Shown here piece by piece: positions 5,877 through 12,688 of a DNA stretch of 21,886 bases; position 1 is the first letter of the stretch, and the number at the start of each line of letters is the position of its first letter. The position numbers and the translations under genes are program-made. Under the pieces are notes generated by a model. It was not told the DNA's origin. It made no database searches and saw only the letters and a program-made list of their open reading frames with translations. The stretch comes from Nitrospirota bacterium (GTDB lineage Bacteria; Nitrospirota_A; Leptospirillia; Leptospirillales; Leptospirillaceae): the NCBI GenBank assembly GCA_027415455.1, contig DAIBSV010000013.1, forward strand, positions 1-21,886, written 5' to 3'.

Positions 5877-6704
5877 ATGCGAAAATCTTTTAGCGTCGGG
5901 TTACATGTGAAGGGATCAGGCAAAAACTCAGGAAAAGGGCTTTCACGCCTTCGGAACAATCTTCTTGCGCTTGAGGGAAATCCAGATCCCGGCCCCCGTC
6001 ATTTCGCAAAAATGGTCCGATGGGAGGTCGAGTTTTTTGGGAGACTGACGAAGATTGCCCGACAGAAGGGAGCGGAGGGGGTCCGGTCGCTCCTGATGAA
6101 CGAAGACTCGCCTTTTCAGGTGGGGGGCGTGGACGTTTACGGAGGGGGAGAGGATCGCTGGTTCTACTATTTTTGGGCGACGCTGTTCCCGGAAAAATTC
6201 ACACTGAATCAGAAGGGGTTGATGGGTGATCCGGGGTTCCTCTTAAAAGAGGGGGAAAATATCGGAGAACGCGAGAAGTCCGTCATCCTTGGGCTATGCA
6301 CCTCTTCTTATGGCCGGGCGCTCATCTTCGGAAAGGTGGTCGAACGCATCCGGGAGCGTCACGGCAATCAACCCGCTTGGCCTGAAGGCATGGGGGAGAC
6401 GATGGAGACTCTTCTAGGCTCCTTGTCGGTGTGTGCGGCCCCGGATTGCGGAGACCTTTTTCTTGGCGAGCGCAAGGGACAACGGTTTTGCTCCGAGCGT
6501 TGCCGGAAACGGGCGAACGCCGTTCCCTCGACGGAGCGGAAAGATCCAACAACCGCCCGGATCTATTTCTGGAGAAAGGTCGATGAGGGGTATTCCCGAG
6601 AGGACGCATGGAAGGCCACATTGGAACGTCACGGAGCCAAGCTCAAAGAGCTAGGGCTTGATGGACCCCACCCGCCCACGTCATGGGCGAAAAAAGGAGA
6701 GTAA
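5877..6704 (+). CDS. CGNR-like zinc-finger protein upstream of integrase
   Basis: This is a 275-residue protein. Near the C-terminus, C186-X4-C191-X13-C205-X3-C209 forms a treble-clef-like zinc site followed by RKRANA, close to the CGNR zinc-finger pattern of putative transcription factors. Residues 46-180 are a mixed helical region with several Trp and Phe (DRWFYYFWATLFPEKF). The tail holds a second segment, YFWRKVDEGYSREDAWKATLE (230-250), which looks like a short DNA-binding or oligomer helix pair. It ends one base before the integrase start, so the two are co-expressed from the promoter at 5823. No clear ribosome site precedes 5877. A regulator of integration or of the divergent operon is plausible. 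Confidence 0.68.
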   Translation: MRKSFSVGLHVKGSGKNSGKGLSRLRNNLLALEGNPDPGPRHFAKMVRWEVEFFGRLTKIARQKGAEGVRSLLMNEDSPFQVGGVDVYGGGEDRWFYYFWATLFPEKFTLNQKGLMGDPGFLLKEGENIGEREKSVILGLCTSSYGRALIFGKVVERIRERHGNQPAWPEGMGETMETLLGSLSVCAAPDCGDLFLGERKGQRFCSERCRKRANAVPSTERKDPTTARIYFWRKVDEGYSREDAWKATLERHGAKLKELGLDGPHPPTSWAKKGE

Positions 6705-6705
6705 G

Positions 6706-7809
6706 ATGGCACGCAAGAACGGAAGAGACAGAGGGATCGTCGAGAATCCCCCCGGATCGGGGATTTGGTGGGTGGACATGCGTCACGAGGGGAAACGGAT
6801 TCGCCGGAAGGTAGGAACGAAGACGGCGGCCAAGGCCGTCTATGAACGATTGAAGACGGAGGCCAGGGAGGGCCGTCTTGTCCCGCGAGAGAGAAAACGG
6901 GTTTTTCCCACCGTCCGGGAGATCGTGACGGAGAGGGCCAGTCGGTTCTCGGGGCGGCAAGGGACAAATGAAAAGCGGTATGCCGCCTGGTGGATAGAGC
7001 GGATCGGAGAGAAGCGAATCAATGATTTGACGCCTTCGGATCTTCGCAAGATCCTGAACGAGGCCCGAGACTCCCGCGACCTGAGCCCCCAAACGATCAA
7101 CCATTTCTTCGGACATCTCCGGGCCGCGCTCAACGAAGCCTTAAGGGATGGAAAGATCGACCGCTCCCCGATGCAGGGATTCTCTCTCCTGCCGACCCCC
7201 CGCGGCCGTCTGCGGTTCCTTACCGAAGGAGAAGAGCAAAGACTTAAGGAAATGATGCTTCCCGCCCATTTTCGCCTTGTACGGTTTGCCATCCTCACAG
7301 GATTGCGACGGGAGGAACAGTTTTCCCTCACCTGGTCCGATATTGATCTTCCGAACCGTGTTTTGACCATTCCCCGGAGCAAGCACGGAGGCACCCGCCA
7401 TGTTCCGCTCTCGGACGAGGCCATTGAAATTCTGAAAGTTATCCGGACGGAGACGCGGGTCATGAGTGCCTGGTGCTTTCCGTCGCAGAATCCGACAACA
7501 CATATCGACCCGCAGAATTTTTATCGACGGGTGTATCTGCCCGCATTGGAGAAGGCCGGAATCAAGGATGTGACCTGGCACACGCTCCGGCATACCTGTG
7601 CAAGCCGTCTCGTGATGGCCGGGGTGGACATCCGGACGGTTCAGGAGATTCTCGGACACAAGACGCTTGCCATGACCACGCGATACAGTCACCTTTCCGG
7701 GGCTCATCTGACCCAGGCAGTCAACCGGATTTCGAAGGGGAAAATTCCGGATGGAACGGACACTAAAACGGACAAGCGGGAAAGTGAGGTTCGGGAGGAA
7801 GTCGTCTAA
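6706..7809 (+). CDS. Tyrosine integrase
   Basis: This is a 367-residue site-specific recombinase. The N-terminus (about 1-60) is basic with GSGIWWVDMRHEGKRIRRKVG, an arm-binding AP2-like domain. Residues about 65-155 form the SAM-like core-binding domain, and 170-345 the catalytic domain. All catalytic residues are visible: R201 (TGLRREE), K226 (SKHGGTRHVPL), H292 and R295 (WHTLRHT), H318 (GHKT) and nucleophile Y327 (TTRYSHL). The ATG at 6706 has AGGAG (6695-6699) six bases upstream; an in-frame ATG at 6658 overlaps the preceding gene. The gene points at the tRNA-Gly, its target. Its last codons contain a copy of the candidate arm-site repeat. Confidence 0.96.
   Translation: MARKNGRDRGIVENPPGSGIWWVDMRHEGKRIRRKVGTKTAAKAVYERLKTEAREGRLVPRERKRVFPTVREIVTERASRFSGRQGTNEKRYAAWWIERIGEKRINDLTPSDLRKILNEARDSRDLSPQTINHFFGHLRAALNEALRDGKIDRSPMQGFSLLPTPRGRLRFLTEGEEQRLKEMMLPAHFRLVRFAILTGLRREEQFSLTWSDIDLPNRVLTIPRSKHGGTRHVPLSDEAIEILKVIRTETRVMSAWCFPSQNPTTHIDPQNFYRRVYLPALEKAGIKDVTWHTLRHTCASRLVMAGVDIRTVQEILGHKTLAMTTRYSHLSGAHLTQAVNRISKGKIPDGTDTKTDKRESEVREEVV
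7753..7777 (+). repeat. Right candidate integrase arm site
   Basis: GGAACGGACACTA (7753-7765) and a partial copy ACGGACAAGC (7768-7777) match the left-end repeats at 192-216 with one mismatch over about 24 bp (7751-7773 against 190-212). They lie within the last codons of the integrase gene, about 50 bp from the attachment core. Confidence 0.55.
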
Positions 7810-7822
7810 GTGCTTGTGGAAT

Positions 7823-7872
7823 TTGGAGCGGGATAGGGGATTCGAACCCCCGACCTTCAGCTTGGGAAGCTG
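7823..7872 (-). repeat. Integrase-proximal attachment site
   Basis: This is the 50-bp copy of the segment at 28-77, here forming the 3' part of the intact tRNA-Gly gene. Because the element supplies an identical 3' end, the tRNA gene is restored on integration. Confidence 0.92.
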
Positions 7873-7898
7873 ACACTCTACCGCTGAGTTAATCCCGC
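7824..7898 (-). tRNA. tRNA-Gly (anticodon CCC)
   Basis: The minus strand folds as a tRNA. The acceptor strands GCGGGAT and ATCCCGC pair, the anticodon stem TCAGC/GCTGA encloses the loop TTCCCAA with anticodon CCC, and the T arm carries GGTTCGAATCC. The discriminator is T and CCA is encoded (7826-7824). It is the integration target of the neighbouring element and has its own promoter at 7918-7946. Confidence 0.97.
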
Positions 7899-7917
7899 CC
7901 TCGGAATGTATTGACAT

Positions 7918-7946
7918 TTTATACCACAGAACCCGCCGGGTCTCAA
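7918..7946 (-). promoter_or_regulatory. Promoter of tRNA-Gly
   Basis: On the minus strand TTGAGA (7946-7941), a 17-bp spacer and TATAAA (7923-7918) lie 20 bp before the tRNA 5' end. The -35 hexamer overlaps the stop codon of the ThiS-like gene. Confidence 0.7.
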
Positions 7947-8167
7947 TCCCCCTTCAGGCGGATGCACCCTCCTCCCACGAACCCGATGATCTCGACCGAG
8001 TCCCCTTCCCGAAGGATGGTTTTCTCCCAGTCCTTCCTCGAGAGGATTGCCAGGTTCACCTCGCAGACGACCGGCCGGTCGAGAAATCCCATCTCCTCCA
8101 CGAGGGTCCGGAGAGTCGTTTCTTCCTCAACCTGCCTTTTTTCCCCATTCACGCTAATTGTCGGCAC
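7943..8167 (-). CDS. thiS: ThiS-like sulfur carrier with C-terminal tail
   Basis: This 74-residue beta-grasp protein has the ThiS/MoaD pattern: ISVNGEKRQVEEETTLRTLVEEM, RPVVCEVNLAILSRKDW and GDSVEIIGFVGGG. In thiamine synthesis ThiS is adenylated at a C-terminal GG, thiocarboxylated, and donates sulfur to the thiazole ring. Here GGG is followed by seven more residues (CIRLKGD), so the glycine is not terminal. Related carriers such as QbsE and CysO are trimmed by a JAMM peptidase before use, and this protein might need the same. The GTG start at 8167 has GGAGG five bases upstream. No other thiamine gene is near. It could serve another pathway, such as cysteine or methionine. Confidence 0.85.
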   Translation of the reverse strand: MPTISVNGEKRQVEEETTLRTLVEEMGFLDRPVVCEVNLAILSRKDWEKTILREGDSVEIIGFVGGGCIRLKGD

Positions 8168-8189
8168 CGAATCCTCCCGCCTACATTTT

Positions 8190-8231
8190 TTGAATCTCCT
8201 GTATTATACTGTAAAATTGCATGGTCTTAAT
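8190..8231. promoter_or_regulatory. Divergent promoters for thiS and the T2SS operon
   Basis: Rightward, TTGAAT (8190-8195), a 16-bp spacer and TAAAAT (8212-8217) lie about 50 bp before gspC. Leftward, a perfect TATAAT (8208-8203) precedes thiS, with only a poor -35 (TTAAGA, 8230-8225). The two overlap. Assignments are by eye. Confidence 0.45.
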
Positions 8232-8269
8232 AATCGAAGAAAAAATTTGGGTCACCAACGGAACGGGTC

Positions 8270-9238
8270 ATGATCGACACGCGTCTCCAACGATATTTTC
8301 TTCTGGGTCAGATCGCCCTGGTCTCTGCGACCTCCTACATGGCGGCCGACGCCGTGAACGAAACGATCCGGGATCGCATCTCGGGGCAGTTCACCATCCC
8401 GGAAGTCCATGGGATGGTCGTCAGGCCCAGGACCGCCCTTCCCTCGGCCTCGGATATCGCCTCGATCGCCCGGGGGAACCTCTTCGACCCCGCCCGGAGG
8501 GGGGCCGCCGTCTCCTTTCCGGGAGAACTGGATTTCGGGGCCTCCGCCCCGGGAGGGAGAGGCGAGGCCGGAGGGGGATCGGTGGTGGCCATCGGAAGCT
8601 GGAAGAACCAGAAGAATCTTCCCGTCCTTCACCCCGATGTCCTGAAGCTCCGGCTGGTCGGGACCCTGATGGGTTCGGGAACCGTGTCTGGGGCCGTTCT
8701 CGAAGACACGGCCAAGAAGACGCAGAAGTTCTACCATGTGAACGATCCGGTGATCCCCGGACGGGTAAGCCTTGCCCATGTTCAGAAGACATCGGTCATC
8801 CTGAAAGTGGGGGACTCCTACGGGATCCTGAAGGCCCGGTTCACGGCGGAGGACGATGGTGGCCAGGCGGTCTCCGCGTCTGAACCAACCTCTCCGCACG
8901 GCATCCGCAAGCTTGACGCCAACCACTGGCTGATCGAGTCCCGGGCCGTGCATTCGGCCGTCCGGAACCTGAACCAGCTCATGATGCAGGCCCGGGCCGT
9001 TCCCAATATGGTGGGCGGAAAGCCGAACGGCTTCCGGATCGTGGAGATCCAGCCCGGAAGTCTTTACCAGGAGGTGGGGCTCCTGCCGGGAGACGTGATC
9101 GAGTCGATCAACGGCATGTCGATGAGCGATCCCCAGAACTTCATGAAGGCTTTGTCGACCCTCGGGACGGCGACACAGGTCAGCATCGACCTCGTGCGAA
9201 ACGGTGCCCCCCAGACATTCAGCTACCAGGTGCAGTGA
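8270..9238 (+). CDS. gspC: T2SS inner-membrane protein GspC
   Basis: This 322-residue protein links the inner-membrane platform to the secretin. A short cytoplasmic N-terminus is followed by one membrane segment (about 10-28). A periplasmic region with the homology-region pattern follows (SASDIASIARGNLFDP; VLKLRLVGTLMGSG... near 125-140). The C-terminal 75 residues form a PDZ domain (FRIVEIQPGSLYQEVGLLPG, DVIESINGMSM). It is the first gene of the T2SS operon, preceded by a candidate promoter. The ribosome site before ATG 8270 is weak (GGAACGGG). Residues 85-115 are Gly-rich and likely a flexible linker. Confidence 0.93.
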   Translation: MIDTRLQRYFLLGQIALVSATSYMAADAVNETIRDRISGQFTIPEVHGMVVRPRTALPSASDIASIARGNLFDPARRGAAVSFPGELDFGASAPGGRGEAGGGSVVAIGSWKNQKNLPVLHPDVLKLRLVGTLMGSGTVSGAVLEDTAKKTQKFYHVNDPVIPGRVSLAHVQKTSVILKVGDSYGILKARFTAEDDGGQAVSASEPTSPHGIRKLDANHWLIESRAVHSAVRNLNQLMMQARAVPNMVGGKPNGFRIVEIQPGSLYQEVGLLPGDVIESINGMSMSDPQNFMKALSTLGTATQVSIDLVRNGAPQTFSYQVQ

Positions 9239-9251
9239 ATCCTCTCAATTG

Positions 9252-9270
9252 GGGGGCCAATCGGGCCCCC
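9252..9270 (+). other. Hairpin between gspC and gspD
   Basis: GGGGGCC (9252-9258) and GGCCCCC (9264-9270) form a 7-bp GC-only stem with a 5-base loop, in the short gap between the gspC stop and the likely gspD start. No T tract follows, so it is not a terminator. It may affect mRNA stability or gspD translation. Confidence 0.5.
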
Positions 9271-9287
9271 GGAACAGGATATTCGGA

Positions 9288-10964
9288 TTGATCGGACAGC
9301 TTCGTTTCCTTCAAAGACCGGTTGACAGGGCCTGGGGCTTCGTGGTGTGTTCCCTGGCAAGCCTGTTGCTCGCAGCCGGGATCTCCTTCTTTCCAGGCCC
9401 CGCGGGAGCCGCCCCCCCTCCGGCGCCCGCCCCTCTCGCGGTTCCCGCACCCGTCCAGAAAGTCTCCATGAATTTCAGGAACGTCGACGTCTCCGTTCTG
9501 GTGCGCTTCATGAGCGATCTCCTGGACAAGAACATCGTGATGGACGAACGGGTCAAGGGGAAACTGACGATCCTCTCCCCCACAGAAGTTTCCGTCCCCG
9601 ATGCCTTCCGGATCTTTTCCGACGCCCTGCGCATGAAGGGGTTCGAGACGGTCCAGAAGAAAGGGATGATCTACATCGTTCCCGAGACCCAGGCGCCCCC
9701 CAACCGGGAGATGTTCCTCTACACCCTCGAGAACACCTCGGCCAAATCGGTGGCCAAGACGGTCAACGCCATCCTCTCGAAGGGATTCGCGCCGAAACCG
9801 CCGGGCGGGGTCAGGGAGGGAGGCTTCGAGGGGCCGATCCAGATCGTCTCCGACAAGGGCTCCAACAGCCTTATCGTCTCCGCCACCGCCCACGACTATG
9901 ACCTTCTTAAGCCCATCATACACTCGCTCGATGCCCAGCCCGGAGAGGTCTACGTCAAGGCCTCCCTGATCGAGATATCGACCGACAAGCTGAACAACAT
10001 CCAGGTGAACCTCCTGGGAGGCGTGCTGGGGTCGAACAATTCGGGGGTCGTAGGCCTCACGAACTACGGGATGCTGGGAGGGGTCGTCAACGGCGCCACC
10101 GGAGCCTCCTCCCTCGGAGGCGGAACCACCGGCGGTGTCGGAACCACCGGATCCTTCGGCGTCATCTCCGGTGCGGCCGGAGCCCTCCAGTCACTTTCGG
10201 GACTCAACGGCCTCGTCGCCGGCGTCCTCACCGGAGGGACCTTCAACTACAACGGGGTCAACTACCCCAACGTCGGCGAACTTCTGAACGCCCTCGAGAC
10301 ATTCTCCGACGTCCGGACCCTCTCGACCCCGGAAATCCTCGCCACCGACGGGGTCAAGGCCAAGATCACCATCGGGGAGGATGTCCCCTTCATCACGGGC
10401 CAGAGCCAGACGGTCGGGGGCAACGTCATGACCATGATCCAGCGCCAGAACGTGGGGATCACCCTCGAGATCACCCCGCACATCCTGTCCCACCGGCGGG
10501 TCCGACTCGACGTCAAGCAGGAGGTCTCGGCCCTCACCAACGCCTCCCAGGTCATCGGGACGATCGCCGTGGGTCCGACCACGACCAAGCGGGCAGCGAA
10601 GACCAACCTGACCGTCTCCTCCGGCCAGACGGTGGTCATCGGAGGGCTGATCTCGAAAGAGACCAGCATCAACGACCAGGGGATCCCCTTCCTCTCGGAC
10701 ATTCCCATTCTCGGGTACCTTTTTTCGAACACGAACCACGAAAAGAAAAGAGACGACCTCCTGATCTTCCTGACGCCCTATGTCATACGGAGCTCGGAGG
10801 ACCTGGCGGTCGTCAAGCACGACGCCCCCGGTCTCCTGAAGAAGTTCGCCCGGAAAAATCATCTTGTCCAGAACCTGATCCTCGACCGGAAGACCTCCTC
10901 CTTCTCGAGCGACCAGTTCCTTCGCACCGTCGACGTCCCCGGAGAGCCGGGGGCCCCAGAATAG
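9288..10964 (+). CDS. gspD: T2SS secretin GspD
   Basis: GspD forms the outer-membrane channel. The signal peptide is WGFVVCSLASLLLAAGISFF followed by AGAAPPP. Then come an N0 domain (SMNFRNVDVSVLVRFMSDLL, about 59-133), one N1-type domain (about 139-215) and the secretin core, with TLSTPEILATDGVKAKITIG, DVPFITGQSQ and VVIGGLISKE...GIPFLSDIPILG. Only one N-type repeat is obvious after N0, whereas classical GspD has three, so this protein (558 residues) is short. A Gly/Thr-rich insert covers about 244-312. The frame is open from 9204, inside gspC; TTG 9288 is chosen for an upstream AGGA and the signal peptide. That start is uncertain. Confidence 0.93.
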   Translation: MIGQLRFLQRPVDRAWGFVVCSLASLLLAAGISFFPGPAGAAPPPAPAPLAVPAPVQKVSMNFRNVDVSVLVRFMSDLLDKNIVMDERVKGKLTILSPTEVSVPDAFRIFSDALRMKGFETVQKKGMIYIVPETQAPPNREMFLYTLENTSAKSVAKTVNAILSKGFAPKPPGGVREGGFEGPIQIVSDKGSNSLIVSATAHDYDLLKPIIHSLDAQPGEVYVKASLIEISTDKLNNIQVNLLGGVLGSNNSGVVGLTNYGMLGGVVNGATGASSLGGGTTGGVGTTGSFGVISGAAGALQSLSGLNGLVAGVLTGGTFNYNGVNYPNVGELLNALETFSDVRTLSTPEILATDGVKAKITIGEDVPFITGQSQTVGGNVMTMIQRQNVGITLEITPHILSHRRVRLDVKQEVSALTNASQVIGTIAVGPTTTKRAAKTNLTVSSGQTVVIGGLISKETSINDQGIPFLSDIPILGYLFSNTNHEKKRDDLLIFLTPYVIRSSEDLAVVKHDAPGLLKKFARKNHLVQNLILDRKTSSFSSDQFLRTVDVPGEPGAPE

Positions 10965-10972
10965 GTCCTCCG

Positions 10973-12673
10973 ATGTCTGCCGACGCCCTCTCGATCCTTC
11001 GGGCACTGGAGGCCAAAAGGAGCCCGATGGAGGACTTTTCCGGGACCCTCGAAAAGGCCGGGTACACGCCCGAAACCCTCTGGAAGGAGTGGTCCTCGGC
11101 CCAAGGCTACGAATACCGGACGGCGGTCTCCCCGGACGAGATCGATCCATCCCTGATTCCCCGGGTCCCCATCTCCTTCGCCAAGGCCCACCTCATCCTT
11201 CCCCATTCCCTGGCGGAGGGGCCGGACGGACCGGTCCTCTCCGTGCTCTGCGGAGCACCGGAGTCCTTTCCGGCCCTCGAGCCCCTCATGCTCCTTCTCG
11301 ACTCCGGGGGAGCGAGACCGGACCTCCGGCCGGTCCTTCTCCCCCAGACCGCCCTCTACGCCCTGATCAACACCGCCTACGAACGCTTCGGACAGACCGA
11401 GACCGGACGGATCCTCGACTCCGCGGAGGAGGAGGCGGACACCTTCTCCGATCTTCTCGCCATCCAGGAGACCGTGGATCTTCTCGATGCGCGGGACGAC
11501 GCCCCCATCATCCGGCTCGCCAACTCGATCCTGTCCCAGGCGGTTCGCCAGAAGGCCTCCGACATCCATCTCGAACCCTTCGAGGAGGAGGTGAAGGTCC
11601 GCTACCGCCTCGACGGGGTTCTCTACAACGTCCTCTCAATCCCCCAGAAGCTCAAGGCGGGGGTCATCTCCCGCTTCAAGCTCATGGCAAACCTCAACAT
11701 CGCCGAAAAGCGGCTGCCGCAGGACGGCCGCATCCGCATCCGGGCGGCAGGACGCGACGTCGATATCCGGGTCTCCTCCATTCCGGTCCGGCACGGGGAG
11801 CGGGTGGTCCTCCGGATTCTGGAGCAGGGGACCCTTCTTCTGCCCCTCTCGGAGATCGGGTTCTCCCCGGAGGACCTCGCCCAGGTCAACCGGCTCATCA
11901 CACTCACCAGCGGAATCATTCTTGTCACCGGCCCCACCGGCGCCGGAAAGACGACGACCCTCTACGCCATCCTGAACACCATCAACAGCCCGGACAAGAA
12001 CATCATCACCATCGAGGATCCGGTGGAATACCAGCTCCGTGGAATCGGACAGATCCAGGTCAACCCCCGGATCTCCCTCACCTTCGCCTCCGGGCTGCGC
12101 TCCATTCTCCGCCAGGACCCGGACGTCATCCTGATCGGCGAGATCCGGGACACCGAAACGGCCGAAATCGCCATCCAGGCCTCCCTGACCGGCCATCTGG
12201 TCTTCTCCACCCTCCACACCAACGACGCCCCTTCGGCCATGACCCGGCTCATCGACATGGGGGTCGAACCATTCCTGATCTCGACCTCCGTCCGCGCGGT
12301 CCTGGCACAGCGGCTCGTCCGAAGGATCTGTCCTTCCTGCCGGGCCCCCTACCGTCCCGGCCCCGACGAGATCGCCCGTCTCGAGATCGCTCCCGGCGAC
12401 CTCCCGGAGGGAACCCTTTTCCGGGGAACCGGATGCGCCGCCTGTCTCGAGACCGGCTACAAGGGACGACAGGGGATCTATGAACTTTTTGTCCTGGACG
12501 ACGAGATCGCCCACCTGGTCAACACCCGGGAGGATGCCTCCGCCCTTCGGGAGGCGGGACGGCGCAAGGGAATGAAGACGCTCATGGACGACGGGCGGCG
12601 CAAGGTTCTTGAGGGAGCCACCACCATCGAGGAAGTGCTGCGGGTGGCCCAGAGCGAGATCTCCACCGACTAG
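10973..12673 (+). CDS. gspE: T2SS ATPase GspE
   Basis: This 566-residue hexameric cytoplasmic ATPase powers pseudopilus assembly. The N-terminal MshEN-like domain (1-150) is followed by the conserved ASDIHLEPFEEEVKVRYRLDG. Walker A is GPTGAGKT (320-327), an Asp box lies at TIEDPVEY, Walker B is DPDVILIGEIRD (382-393) and a His box contains GHLVFSTLHTND. A zinc site is formed by C453-X2-C456 and C488-X2-C491, as in classical GspE. It starts eight bases after gspD ends, with a weak ribosome site. It is intact. Confidence 0.97.
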   Translation: MSADALSILRALEAKRSPMEDFSGTLEKAGYTPETLWKEWSSAQGYEYRTAVSPDEIDPSLIPRVPISFAKAHLILPHSLAEGPDGPVLSVLCGAPESFPALEPLMLLLDSGGARPDLRPVLLPQTALYALINTAYERFGQTETGRILDSAEEEADTFSDLLAIQETVDLLDARDDAPIIRLANSILSQAVRQKASDIHLEPFEEEVKVRYRLDGVLYNVLSIPQKLKAGVISRFKLMANLNIAEKRLPQDGRIRIRAAGRDVDIRVSSIPVRHGERVVLRILEQGTLLLPLSEIGFSPEDLAQVNRLITLTSGIILVTGPTGAGKTTTLYAILNTINSPDKNIITIEDPVEYQLRGIGQIQVNPRISLTFASGLRSILRQDPDVILIGEIRDTETAEIAIQASLTGHLVFSTLHTNDAPSAMTRLIDMGVEPFLISTSVRAVLAQRLVRRICPSCRAPYRPGPDEIARLEIAPGDLPEGTLFRGTGCAACLETGYKGRQGIYELFVLDDEIAHLVNTREDASALREAGRRKGMKTLMDDGRRKVLEGATTIEEVLRVAQSEISTD

Positions 12674-12688
12674 CAAAGGAAGCCCCCA

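Larger units (their letters stand above)
28..7872. mobile_element. Integrated satellite- or plasmid-like element in tRNA-Gly(CCC)
   Basis: A 50-bp identical direct repeat (28-77 and 7823-7872) bounds about 7.8 kb. The right copy is part of an intact tRNA-Gly gene, and the left copy is a tRNA remnant. Inside lie a tyrosine integrase next to the tRNA, an AlpA-like regulator, a primase-helicase, RepB-like small proteins, a possible small terminase protein and several tiny genes. The sequence is visibly less GC-rich than the secretion operon to the right. No large terminase, portal, capsid or tail gene is present, so it is not a complete phage. A phage satellite or an integrative plasmid fits best. 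Boundaries and integration are seen directly; the satellite label is inferred. Confidence 0.88.

Noticed and set aside
5561..5959. Extending the primase gene upstream to 5959
   Set aside because: It would run through the AlpA-like gene and the promoter region; ATG 5560 has a ribosome site.
7943..7963. Frameshift as an explanation for the ThiS tail
   Set aside because: Neighbouring frames give no stop just after the GG motif, so a single-base error would not restore a normal end.
11089..12483. Long plus-strand frame of 464 codons inside gspE
   Set aside because: It is rich in Pro, Arg, Gly and His, as expected from a shifted frame of a GC-rich gene; gspE in the other frame has all ATPase motifs.
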